DNA from: Solidesulfovibrio alcoholivorans DSM 5433
Lineage (GTDB): Bacteria > Desulfobacterota > Desulfovibrionia > Desulfovibrionales > Desulfovibrionaceae
NCBI RefSeq assembly: GCF_000702665.1
Contig: NZ_JNJA01000021.1
Span: 1 to 48,641 of the forward strand
Direction of reading: 5' to 3'
Length of the DNA: 48,641 nt
Made by a program: the position numbers and the translations under genes. Positions 8,799 to 16,883 of this stretch are shown here, one piece after another. The first letter of the stretch is position 1. Every line of letters starts with the position of its first letter. Under the pieces are notes generated by a model. The model saw nothing but the letters and a program-made list of their open reading frames with translations, searched no databases and had not been told where the DNA came from.

Positions 8799-11078
8799 TC
8801 AGCGCGCGGCCATGGCCACCGCGCCGCCGGGCACGCGCACCAGCTGGCCCACGTGCAAGCGCACCGGATTGAGCCCGGCGTTTTCCGCCAGGATGCCGGC
8901 GACGCTCACGCCGTAACGCCGGGCGAGATCCCACACGGTGTCGCCTTCGGAGACGGTATGCATGCGAGCCGCGGCGTCAAGGGCGGTCGGCGCGGCAACC
9001 GGGGCCTCGGCCGGCCGGGCTGCGATCGGCGCGGCGGCCGGGGCCTTGCCCGGCTCGTCCTCGGGCGCGGCCGAGGCGGCCACGGCCGCCAGGGACGACG
9101 GCACGCGCAGCGTCTGCCCTTCGCGCAGCCGCAACGGATCGACGCCCGGATTGGCCGCGGCCAGGGCCTCGACGGAGATGTCGAAACGCCTGGCAATGCT
9201 CCACAGCGTGTCGCCCGCGCCGACCGGGAAGACCAGTGCCTCGGCCGAGGCCGTGGGTCCGCCGCCCGGAATGGTCACGAGTTGCCCCACATGCATATGG
9301 GAGGGATCGACCTCGCCGTTGACGGAAAGCAGCGTATCCAGGTCCACGCCGAAGCGGCGGGAAAGCGCCCACAGGGTGTCTCCCTTGGCCACGGGGTAGA
9401 GCCCCGCGTCGCCGAGGACGGCCCCCTCCTCGGCCTTGCGGGCCGGGGCCGGGCGTTCCCGGTCGGCCCGGGCGACGCCGGGGAGAGAGAGCACCTGGCC
9501 CGGGCGCAGCCGCAGGGGATCGACCGTCCTGTTGGCCTGGCTCAGGCGGTCCACGTCGATGCCCAGGCGGCGGGCGATGGACCAGAGGTTGTCGCCGTCG
9601 GCCACGACGTAGCGCTGTCCGGAGGCCTCCACCGCCGTGGCGGCGGCCGTGACGGACGCCTGGGCGGCGGCCGCGTCCGGCACGGCCAGCTCCTGGCCGA
9701 TGCGCAGCCGGGTCGGGTCGGCGTCCGGGTTGGCGGCAGTCAGGGCGGCCACGGTCACGTCGTAGCGCCGGGCCACGCTCCAGAAATTGTCACCCTCTGC
9801 CACGACATGCACGCCTGCGGCACGGCCGGCCTGTCCGGGATGCGCGGGGCGTTCGGGCTGCTCGGCGCGGGCGGCCGGGGCCTTGTCCGCATCGGCAAGC
9901 GTCGCGCCGGCCGGCAGGGCCAGGGACTGGCCGATGGACATGCGGCGCGCGTCGATGCCGGGATTGGCCGCGGCCAGGGCGTCGGCGGAAACGCCCACGC
10001 GCTTGGCCACGGACCAGAGCGTATCGCCGTCGGCCACCTGATAGGTGCCGGCGGACGGGGCCGCGACGGGCGCGGCCTTGGCGACTTCGGGAGCGGCCGG
10101 GGTTCTGGCGATCACGGGCGCGGCCGGAGCGGCCGGGCTCTTGGCGGCGACCACGGCGGCGGGCGCGGCCTTGGCGGGCGCGGCCTTTACGGCGTCGTTC
10201 TTGGCGATTTCCGCCTTGGCCGGCGCGACCTTGGCAGCCGGGGCCTTGGCTTCGGCCAAGCGCACCGGGGCGGAGGCGGAGGCCAGGGGCACGGCGTCAC
10301 GGCCATCCACGGCGGCGAGCAATTCGCGCTGCGGCAGGCCGGCGGCGTCGGCAACGGCCTCCAGGCAGCGGGCGGCCAGCAGGCGCGAACCCGTGCCGGA
10401 GATGTGCACGCCGTCCTCGGCGCGCAGCTTCACCACATTGCCGTCGGCCGTGCGGGCCACGGGCGCATACGCGCCGGAGGCGTCGGCCAGGGTGTGCTCG
10501 ACGTCGATATAAGACGCGTCGGGCAGCGAGCGCGCGGTCTTTTCGATCACGCCGTTGACGTGGAGCATGAGCGCGTTGAAGGCCGGGTCGCCCATGACGG
10601 GCACGCCGATGTAGGCCACGGCGGCCTGCGGGTTCTCGGCCCGGACGATGGCGTGAAGCTTGGCCAAACGCGCGGCGTAAGCGGCGTCCCAGGCCTTGGT
10701 GCCGAAAGCGGCCTGCCCGCCGCCGAGCGCCGGCAGGGGCTTGTCGTCGTTGGCCCCGACCATGATGAGCACGAGGTCGGGATGATGCGCCTTGACCTGG
10801 GCGGTGAGCTGCTCGTCCCAGTTGAAGAAGGCCGGATTGGCCAGCCCACTCGAGACTTTGCCCAGATGGGCGAAGCGCACGCCGGGACGACCGGCGAACA
10901 CGGCGTCGAGCTGTTTGCCAAGGCCGATGGACAGGGAATCGCCCACGAGCAGGACGGACCGGGATTTGGCCGGACTCGCCGGGCCCGACACGGTCGCGCC
11001 GGCCACGGGCAGGCCCGGGGGCAGGATCAGGGACGCCATCAATACGGCCAGGAGGAGGGCCTGACTCGGGTTTCGCAT
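8799..11078 (-). CDS. Secreted SGNH hydrolase-like protein with six LysM domains
   Basis: 759 residues. A signal-peptide-like N-terminus (MRNPSQALLLAVLMASLILP) precedes an SGNH/GDSL domain: VGDSLSIG (Ser48), KVSSGLAN, VGANDD (Asn110) and EDGVHIS (Asp222, His225), the four catalytic blocks of the DUF459-type proteins found beside alginate/cellulose O-acetylation systems. An Ala/Lys/Pro-rich linker (about 265-343) leads to six LysM repeats (about 345-755), each with a GDTLWSVAKR-type helix and a GQ.L.LP-type end. LysM binds peptidoglycan or other GlcNAc polymers, so the enzyme is probably periplasmic and wall-bound. The start at 11076-11078 has GAGGTG upstream. The MBOAT gene 319 nt upstream on the same strand is the likely partner in acyl transfer to an envelope polymer. 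Confidence 0.88.
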   Translation of the reverse strand: MRNPSQALLLAVLMASLILPPGLPVAGATVSGPASPAKSRSVLLVGDSLSIGLGKQLDAVFAGRPGVRFAHLGKVSSGLANPAFFNWDEQLTAQVKAHHPDLVLIMVGANDDKPLPALGGGQAAFGTKAWDAAYAARLAKLHAIVRAENPQAAVAYIGVPVMGDPAFNALMLHVNGVIEKTARSLPDASYIDVEHTLADASGAYAPVARTADGNVVKLRAEDGVHISGTGSRLLAARCLEAVADAAGLPQRELLAAVDGRDAVPLASASAPVRLAEAKAPAAKVAPAKAEIAKNDAVKAAPAKAAPAAVVAAKSPAAPAAPVIARTPAAPEVAKAAPVAAPSAGTYQVADGDTLWSVAKRVGVSADALAAANPGIDARRMSIGQSLALPAGATLADADKAPAARAEQPERPAHPGQAGRAAGVHVVAEGDNFWSVARRYDVTVAALTAANPDADPTRLRIGQELAVPDAAAAQASVTAAATAVEASGQRYVVADGDNLWSIARRLGIDVDRLSQANRTVDPLRLRPGQVLSLPGVARADRERPAPARKAEEGAVLGDAGLYPVAKGDTLWALSRRFGVDLDTLLSVNGEVDPSHMHVGQLVTIPGGGPTASAEALVFPVGAGDTLWSIARRFDISVEALAAANPGVDPLRLREGQTLRVPSSLAAVAASAAPEDEPGKAPAAAPIAARPAEAPVAAPTALDAAARMHTVSEGDTVWDLARRYGVSVAGILAENAGLNPVRLHVGQLVRVPGGAVAMAAR

Positions 11079-11397
11079 GCAACACCTCGACGCTCTGTCG
11101 GTGCGTGCGCCCGGCGACCCCCATCGCCTGCGCCGCGCCCCGGACGGAGCATGATAATGTAAGAAACGCGACCCGGGATGAGAAAGAAATGCAAACAGTC
11201 GGCGTCCCTGTCGCCGCGCCAAACAAGCGCTCCGGCCTCCTACAGCGAGTCGTTTCCCCAACGATTCGAGGCGCTTGCTCTTAGGCGCAGCCGCCATGAC
11301 TGCTTTCCCATCCTGGTCTTGCACCATACCAGAACCGGAAGTCGCTTACAAGAAAAATACCAGAATCGCCGAAAAGGCGGAAAAGAAAGGAAAAAAA
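11079..11397. other. Gene-free spacer between MBOAT and LysM-SGNH genes
   Basis: 319 nt without a convincing reading frame. The part next to the MBOAT stop is A-rich on the plus strand (T-rich on the transcribed strand), with a short CCGCC-TTTT-CGGCG hairpin at about 11370-11383 that may act as a weak terminator. The part near 11078 should hold the leader and ribosome site of the LysM-SGNH gene; no promoter is obvious. Confidence 0.4.
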
Positions 11398-12852
11398 CTA
11401 GAATTGGAAATAAATGAACGGCAACACGCCATCGGGGCCGAGCTTCAGGATGCAGGCCGCAACCAGCCCAAGGGCCGCACCCTGAAGCGGAAAAGGCAGC
11501 CATTCGAAGCCCTTGCGAAATGTGTCCTTGCCCGTGAGGTTGGCCAGCTGCATGGCCACGACCACGACCACCAGGATCAGGCAGGTCGGACGAAACCCGG
11601 CCCCGGTCGGGTCCAGGGCGACCACGCGCGACAGCACGTCCACGGCCTTGCCCGCGTCCTCGGCCCCGAAAAAGACCCAGGCCACGCAGACATAGCTGAA
11701 GGTCGTCAGCCAGCACGCGCCCGACCACACCGCCGCGCCGAAGCCGCCCGTGGCCGGGGCCAGCCCCTTGGCCTCGCGGACCGCGGCCCGCGCGGCGCGA
11801 AATTCCACCACCAGATGGTTGGCCACGAGGCCGAAGCCGTGGATGAAACCCCAGATCAGGAAATTGTAGGCCGCGCCGTGCCACAGCCCGCCGAGCGCCA
11901 TGGTGGCCACCAGGTTCAAGTACTTGCGTACCCTGCCCTTCCGGTTGCCGCCAAGGGAAATGTAAAGGTAGTCGCGCAGCCACAGGGAAAAGGTGATGTG
12001 CCAGCGCCGCCAGAAGTCGCGCAGCGAGCGCGAGGAATACGGCGAATTGAAGTTGTCCGGCACGTCGAAGCCCATAAGCAGCGCCACACCCTGGGCGAGG
12101 TCGGAATAGCCCGAAAAATCGCAATAAATCTGCGCCGCGTAGGATAACACGCCCACAAGCACCGCGGCCGAGGAAAAACCTTCCGGCGCGCCGAAGGTGG
12201 TGCGCACGATATGTTCGGACAAGTAGCTAGAAATAATAATCTTTTTAAGCAGGCCACGCGTGAGCAGGTAGAACGCCCTGGTGAAATCCACGCGTTCGAT
12301 GCGCGCCTTTTTGAGCTGCGGCAGAAAATTGCCGGCCCGCAGGATGGGGCCGGACAGGATTGTCGGGAAAAAAGATATGAAACAAAAGACTTCGACGAGG
12401 CTGCGTTCGACTTTTGTCGGGTCGCGGTAGACGTCGATGGCGTAGCTCATGCCCTGGAAGGTGAAAAAGGAAATGCCGATGGGCATGATCACGTCGAGCA
12501 GCGGCACCGGGTTTCCCGCCGAAAAGACGCGGAATACCCAGTCGGCGGAGATATAGAGCATCTCGTAATACTTGAAGAAAACGAGCATGCCCAGGGAGAA
12601 GGCCACATAGAGGATCAGGCAGAAACGTCTGAACCGGATGTCGGAAGTCTCAGCGAAGACCACGGCGAAAAACCAGGTCAGAAAACTGAAGACCAAAAGG
12701 ATCAACAGAAATTTGGCATTGAACGAGGCATAGAATACATAGGAAGCCACCAGCAAAAACAGCCGGTACGGCCCGGCGAACCGGCGGAGGATCCAGTTAA
12801 GCGGCAGTATCACTGCAAAAAATAACGCGAATTCAAAACTTGTGATATTCAT
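11398..12852 (-). CDS. MBOAT family membrane-bound O-acyltransferase (AlgI/DltB-like)
   Basis: 484 residues with about ten hydrophobic segments. The family signature is clear: PIGISFFTFQGMSYAIDVYR, DFSGYSDLAQGVALLMGF, then RDFWRRWHITFSLWLRDYLYI and the active-site histidine in ALGGLWHGAAYNFLIWG. AlgI, PatA and DltB relatives pass an acyl group (usually acetyl) across the inner membrane to a periplasmic SGNH partner. The N-terminus MNITSFEFALFF matches usual MBOAT starts, so the ATG at 12850-12852 was chosen although its ribosome site is poor. SGNH genes lie on both sides, one on each strand. The acceptor polymer is unknown; the LysM partner suggests peptidoglycan or a wall-associated glycan. 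Confidence 0.9.
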   Translation of the reverse strand: MNITSFEFALFFAVILPLNWILRRFAGPYRLFLLVASYVFYASFNAKFLLILLVFSFLTWFFAVVFAETSDIRFRRFCLILYVAFSLGMLVFFKYYEMLYISADWVFRVFSAGNPVPLLDVIMPIGISFFTFQGMSYAIDVYRDPTKVERSLVEVFCFISFFPTILSGPILRAGNFLPQLKKARIERVDFTRAFYLLTRGLLKKIIISSYLSEHIVRTTFGAPEGFSSAAVLVGVLSYAAQIYCDFSGYSDLAQGVALLMGFDVPDNFNSPYSSRSLRDFWRRWHITFSLWLRDYLYISLGGNRKGRVRKYLNLVATMALGGLWHGAAYNFLIWGFIHGFGLVANHLVVEFRAARAAVREAKGLAPATGGFGAAVWSGACWLTTFSYVCVAWVFFGAEDAGKAVDVLSRVVALDPTGAGFRPTCLILVVVVVAMQLANLTGKDTFRKGFEWLPFPLQGAALGLVAACILKLGPDGVLPFIYFQF

Positions 12853-13083
12853 CAATGGGCTCGCTGGTCCTTCCTGAATTGCGGCGCACGCTAGCGTCGC
12901 CGCCGCCAAAAGGCAACCGGCTTGGCAACGGCGGGCACGGCCCCGTCAGGGAGCCGACACCCCTTCCGGCGGCAAATACACCACGATAACGGCATGATGC
13001 CGAAATATCGCTTCGGCCCGCCCCTTGCAAACTCCAGGCAGGCCCCGACCGGACGCTCCGGCGGCGGCAAACCCGGAATCGCC

Positions 13084-14259
13084 ATGCCAAACGCTACGCC
13101 CACCTCCCGCGCACACCGGCTGCCGGCCGCCCTGCTCCTCGCGGCAGCGCTTCTCGCCTCGCCGCGCACGACGCACCCCGGCCTGGCCCTGGCCGCCGTG
13201 CCCGACCCCGGCACCGCCGGCGACGACACCCTGCGCGCCCTGGTCTCCGGTTTCGACCTGCGCGACACGCCGTCAGACGACGCAGGAAACCCCGACAGCC
13301 ACGCCGTGCGCCTGGCCGTCGCGCCCTACACCGTGCGCCTGGCCGTGGACAAGGCCGCCGTCCATCCCCTGAGCGGCCCCGTGGCCGTGCGCCAGGACGA
13401 CCGCCTGGGCTCCCTGGGCCTGCCCCTGCGCCTCGTCTCCCTGGTCCCGGCCCAACCGCCCGAAAAGGCAGAGGAATCCACGCCACAACCCCGGGAAACG
13501 GCCGACGCCGCCCCCCCGGCCACCAGGGAAGTCGCCGTCAAGAAACCGACGACGCCCCCGGCCGCGCCCCAGCCCCGCGCGCCAGGACACACGCCCGCGC
13601 CCGCCGTGACGACAAACGGCCACCGCATCCTCGTGGCCGGCGATTCCCTGTCCATCTACCTGGCAGACGCCCTGCGCCCCCTGCTTGCCGACCGGCCCGG
13701 CACGACATTTTCCGCCAAGGGCAAGATCTCGAGCGGCCTCGCCCGGCCCGACTTCTACGACTGGGAACGCGAGATGACCGCCGCCGCCACGGCCGCAAAG
13801 CCGGATACCGTAGTCATCATGATCGCCACCAACGACAACCAGACCCTCACCCGGCCCGGCGGCTCCAAAGTGGCCTTCGGTCGCCCCGGCTGGGACGCCG
13901 AATACGCCCGGCGCGTGCGCAGACTCGTGGAACTCGCGCGCCTGGGCAATCCCCACGCCCGCATCTTCTGGGTCGGCGCGCCCGTCATGGCCAACCCCAG
14001 GCTCAACGCCGACGTGGCCGCCATCAACGCCGTCATCGCCCGACAGCTCGACGCCCTGCCCGGCTGCCGCTTCGTGGACGTGCGCCGCACCCTGGCCGAC
14101 GCCAGCGGCAACTACGCCAAGGCTCTGCCCGCCCCCGGCGGCCCGCGCACGGCACGCACTCCCGACGGCGTGCACCTGACCGCCTACGGCGCGAAACTGC
14201 TTGCCAACGCGACGCTGACCTCCATGAGCCCGACCCTGGCCGCCCTCGAAAGCCGCTGA
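13084..14259 (+). CDS. Secreted SGNH hydrolase-like (DUF459-type) protein
   Basis: 391 residues. A signal peptide (MPNATPTSRAHRLPAALLLA, then an Ala-rich core) is followed by about 150 residues of Pro/Ala-rich linker and then an SGNH domain: VAGDSLSIYL (Ser188), KISSGLARPDFYDW, IATNDNQT and PDGVHLT (Asp361, His364). Block order and wording match the SGNH half of the LysM protein at 8799-11078 (for example SSGLA.P.F..W and AFG...WDAEYA), so the two are paralogs. It is divergent from the MBOAT gene, with 231 nt between them. The ATG at 13084 was chosen for the signal peptide; earlier in-frame ATGs lack ribosome sites. Likely role: periplasmic acyl transfer to, or removal from, a polysaccharide. 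Confidence 0.83.
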   Translation: MPNATPTSRAHRLPAALLLAAALLASPRTTHPGLALAAVPDPGTAGDDTLRALVSGFDLRDTPSDDAGNPDSHAVRLAVAPYTVRLAVDKAAVHPLSGPVAVRQDDRLGSLGLPLRLVSLVPAQPPEKAEESTPQPRETADAAPPATREVAVKKPTTPPAAPQPRAPGHTPAPAVTTNGHRILVAGDSLSIYLADALRPLLADRPGTTFSAKGKISSGLARPDFYDWEREMTAAATAAKPDTVVIMIATNDNQTLTRPGGSKVAFGRPGWDAEYARRVRRLVELARLGNPHARIFWVGAPVMANPRLNADVAAINAVIARQLDALPGCRFVDVRRTLADASGNYAKALPAPGGPRTARTPDGVHLTAYGAKLLANATLTSMSPTLAALESR

Positions 14260-14297
14260 TTCTTTACCCGACCCGCCCCGCGTGGTAGTGCCGGCCC

Positions 14298-14747
14298 ATG
14301 GAAACCACCCTGCAACAAATCCTCAAGGTGCAGCTCGCCATCCTGGCCGAATTGCGCCAGTTGCGGCAGGCCCTGGCCCCCCAGGCCGCAGCCGCCGCAC
14401 CCCAAAAGTCCACGCCGACGCTCGAAACCGCACCCGCGCCGGAACCCGCGCCCGTCGCCGCGCCCGAACTCCACGAACCGCCCGCCGCCGCGCCGCAAGC
14501 GTCCAGCACCCCGGAACCGCTCCTTCCCCTCGCCCCGCCGCTGACCGCCGCCGGCACCATGCTCACCCCGGACGAACTGGCGGACCTCGGCGGTCAATTC
14601 TTCGATCCCGGGCAAAAGCCGCGCACCCGCACCAAACCCGTGGTCGCCTCGGACCTCAGCGAATCCATCCTCAGCGACATCAAAGCCAAAAACAAAGCCA
14701 AACGCAGCGCCTTTTCCGAGTTCGAAAAATTCGGCCGCGACCGGTAA
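14298..14747 (+). CDS. Pro/Ala-rich protein of unknown function
   Basis: 149 residues, not recognised. A short N-terminal helix with heptad-like leucines (METTLQQILKVQLAILAELR) may form a coiled coil; a Pro/Ala/Glu-rich segment runs from about 28 to 85; the C-terminal part (LTPDELADLGGQFFDPG, then a Lys-rich helix) looks folded. No signal peptide. It follows the SGNH gene by 38 nt on the same strand and may be in its operon. The ribosome site is weak. Codon use is like the neighbours, which supports a real gene. Confidence 0.6.
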   Translation: METTLQQILKVQLAILAELRQLRQALAPQAAAAAPQKSTPTLETAPAPEPAPVAAPELHEPPAAAPQASSTPEPLLPLAPPLTAAGTMLTPDELADLGGQFFDPGQKPRTRTKPVVASDLSESILSDIKAKNKAKRSAFSEFEKFGRDR

Positions 14748-14767
14748 CGGCTGGGGCGCAAACGAAC

Positions 14768-15219
14768 TGGGGCGCTGCCCCAGGCCCCGCCGGGACGCTG
14801 TCCCGGACCCTGCCAGGGCTCTGCCCTGGACCCGCTGGGGCGCTGCCCCAGACCCCGCCGGGGGGAGTCACTCCCCCCGGTCCCCCCGTCCGGCGTGGTG
14901 GCGCGGGGGAAACTGCGGGCACCGGGAGAGCTGGCGTTGGCGGTACGAAGATGGGGCCGGGATTTCCCCTGCCGCTGCCGCCGCTGTCGCGGCAGGCTCG
15001 GCAGGGGAAATCCCGGCCCCAGGCCGTCGCCCTTTCAGGGCGAGTTTGAAGGAATTTTGCTTTGAAAGCCTTCTTAAAGGCAAAAGACGTTGTAGAATTT
15101 TACTTCCATAACCTCTTAAAATGCGGCGCTTCGCCGCTGGCGCCCGCCTCTCCACCCGCTTGCCGCTCCCCCGTCGGGGAGGTCCAGGAGGGGATCATCC
15201 CCTCCTGGCCGCCGGAGGC
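14768..15219. repeat. Left arm of long inverted repeat (composite GC-rich element)
   Basis: This gene-free stretch is built of nested palindromes: GGGGCGCTGCCCC units, CCGGGGGGAGTCACTCCCCCCGG (around 14860-14882), a long hairpin around GGGGCCGGGATTTCCCCTGCC, and finally the CCAGGAGGGGAT-C-ATCCCCTCCTGG palindrome (15184-15208) with the GCCGGAGGC tag. From about 14797 on it recurs, reversed and complemented and with some divergence, at 19387-19772. On the minus strand it lies directly after the dinB stop codon. Confidence 0.85.
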
Positions 15220-15253
15220 ATCTTCACTCTCTCCTCTCCCTCTCCCCCGACCT

Positions 15254-16432
15254 CTACCCTTCATCCTTCTTCCGCCTGAAATCGAACAACCGGCCGCGCA
15301 CGATGGCTTCGCGACCGAATTTATCGCGAATGGCGTCCAGGGCGGCGTTGATTTTGCCGTCGCGGATGTTTTGGGTTTGCGTGGCGGATTCGAACAGGCC
15401 GAGTTGCCGTTCCAGGCGGCCGAAGTTGGAGACGCCGACGCCGATGAGGCGCACGGAGTTGGGCAGCGGTTCGGCGTCGAGGAGGGTTCTGGCGGCGTTG
15501 AAGATGGTGGTGTCGCTGTCGGTGGGTTCGGGGAGGGTGCGGCTGCGGGTGATCTGGCGGAAGTCATTGAATTTGAGTTTGAGGGTGATGGTGCGGCCGC
15601 GGAGGTTTTCCTGGCGCAGTTCGCGGCCGATGCGTTCGGCTTGGCGCAGGAGCCAGGCGGCGAGGCGGTTGCGGTCGGCGGTATCGGTGTCGAAGGTATT
15701 TTCGGCGGAAACGGATTTGGCTTCGCGACTGGGGCTGACGACGTCGCTGCCCTGGCCGTTGGCGCGGGCGTAGAGGTCGAGGCCCCATTTGCCGCAGTGG
15801 CGTTTCCAGAAGTCGGGCGGATAGTTGAGGACATCGCGCACGAGGCGCACGCCGAGGCGGGCGAGGGTATCCTGCGCGCGTTTGCCGACGCCGGGGATTT
15901 TGCCCACGGGCAGGTCGGCGAGGAACGCGGCGACCTGGTCGGGAGGAACCACGGTGAGGCCGTCGGGCTTGTCGTAGTCCGAGGCGATCTTGGCGATGAA
16001 TTTGACCGGCGCGATACCGACGGAGCAGGCGAGGCCGGTTTCCTCGCGGATCATGGCCTTGATGGCGCGGCCCAGAGTTTCGGGCGGTCCGAAGAGGGTT
16101 TCGGTGCCGGTGACGTCCACGTAGGCCTCGTCGATGGAGGCGGGTTCGACGAGGGGGGAGATGCGGCCGAGGGCGGCCATGACGATGCGGGAGACTTCGC
16201 TGTAGCGGCGGCGGTTGCCGGGCAGGAAGACGCCGTGGGGGCAGCGGCGCTTGGCTTCGACCACGGGCATGGCCGAGCGCACGCCGAAGACGCGCGCTTC
16301 GTAGGAGGCGGCGGAGACCACGCCGCGCAGGTGGTTGCCGATGATGACGGGTTTTCCGGCCAGCGTCGGGTCGTCGTGTTGCTCGACGGAGGCAAAAAAC
16401 GCGTCCATGTCGAGATGGAGGATGGTCGCCAT
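15254..16432 (-). CDS. dinB: DNA polymerase IV (Y-family translesion polymerase)
   Basis: 392 residues. The first catalytic motif, LHLDMDAFFASVEQ, and the second, SIDEAYVDVTG, carry the metal-binding Asp and Asp-Glu residues. The helix-hairpin-helix KIPGVGKRAQDTLARLG and a little-finger domain ending near RDGKINAALDAIRDKFG follow. Pol IV copies past damaged bases with low fidelity and is usually induced by SOS. No clear LexA box was found upstream. The start MATILHLDMDAFF (16430-16432) was chosen by family; no strong ribosome site is visible. The C-terminus is RKKDEG, so no clear beta-clamp motif is evident at the extreme end. The gene lies just inside the left arm of the long inverted repeat. 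Confidence 0.92.
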   Translation of the reverse strand: MATILHLDMDAFFASVEQHDDPTLAGKPVIIGNHLRGVVSAASYEARVFGVRSAMPVVEAKRRCPHGVFLPGNRRRYSEVSRIVMAALGRISPLVEPASIDEAYVDVTGTETLFGPPETLGRAIKAMIREETGLACSVGIAPVKFIAKIASDYDKPDGLTVVPPDQVAAFLADLPVGKIPGVGKRAQDTLARLGVRLVRDVLNYPPDFWKRHCGKWGLDLYARANGQGSDVVSPSREAKSVSAENTFDTDTADRNRLAAWLLRQAERIGRELRQENLRGRTITLKLKFNDFRQITRSRTLPEPTDSDTTIFNAARTLLDAEPLPNSVRLIGVGVSNFGRLERQLGLFESATQTQNIRDGKINAALDAIRDKFGREAIVRGRLFDFRRKKDEG

Positions 16433-16530
16433 GACCGAACATGCGTTGAATTTATGCCGAAGGCAAGGCGTCCGGACGCCGCCTGGGAGCCGCCGGATCA
16501 CCTGCGGCGATCCGGCGGCGTGGGGAAGTT

Positions 16531-16734
16531 TTACGCCTTGACGTTCACGTTGCCGCCGAGGCCTTTGGCCGCGGAAAGCACTTTCGTCTGAAAATCGAAA
16601 TCCTGGTCCACCTTACCGGTCGTCTGGTCGGTGTTGAGCCGGGTCAGGGTGTCCGAAACCACCTGCGCGCCGAGTTTCTGTTGCGCGAACGCCCCCTTGA
16701 GCGTGCCGCTTCCGGTTCCGTCTATGGCGTCCAT
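16531..16734 (-). CDS. Small protein, family A (copy 3)
   Basis: 67 residues, unknown function. AFAQQKLGAQVVSDTLTRLN matches TFGAAVVSKTLDFMN of the protein at 8005-8310, and FDFQTKVLSAAKGLGG matches its YQLSKDVLGAYTSGIG, so this is a shorter relative lacking the N-terminal extension. The ATG at 16732-16734 is preceded by AAGGAGGCC. It lies 98 nt upstream of dinB on the same strand and is divergent from glycogen phosphorylase. No signal peptide. Confidence 0.7.
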   Translation of the reverse strand: MDAIDGTGSGTLKGAFAQQKLGAQVVSDTLTRLNTDQTTGKVDQDFDFQTKVLSAAKGLGGNVNVKA

Positions 16735-16883
16735 GGTTGGCCTCCTTGGATAAAATGTCGCTGTCTCGTCTCTTATCGGCCGCAGGAGAAGGCTCCTTTA
16801 GGCCAGCCCGTTGGACAACGCCGTCTCCCTTTTGCTATGAGGCAGCATACCCTTGCCCCGATTGCCCTTGAGGAGGTCCCCCC

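Noticed and set aside
12922..13083. Upstream starts for the plus-strand SGNH gene
   Set aside because: Earlier ATGs have no ribosome site and would put 25-55 non-signal residues before a clear signal peptide starting at 13084.
15184..15208. Dispersed palindromes as ordinary Rho-independent terminators
   Set aside because: None has a T-tract after the stem in the direction of the gene; compare the true terminators at 33419-33446 and 48539-48569.
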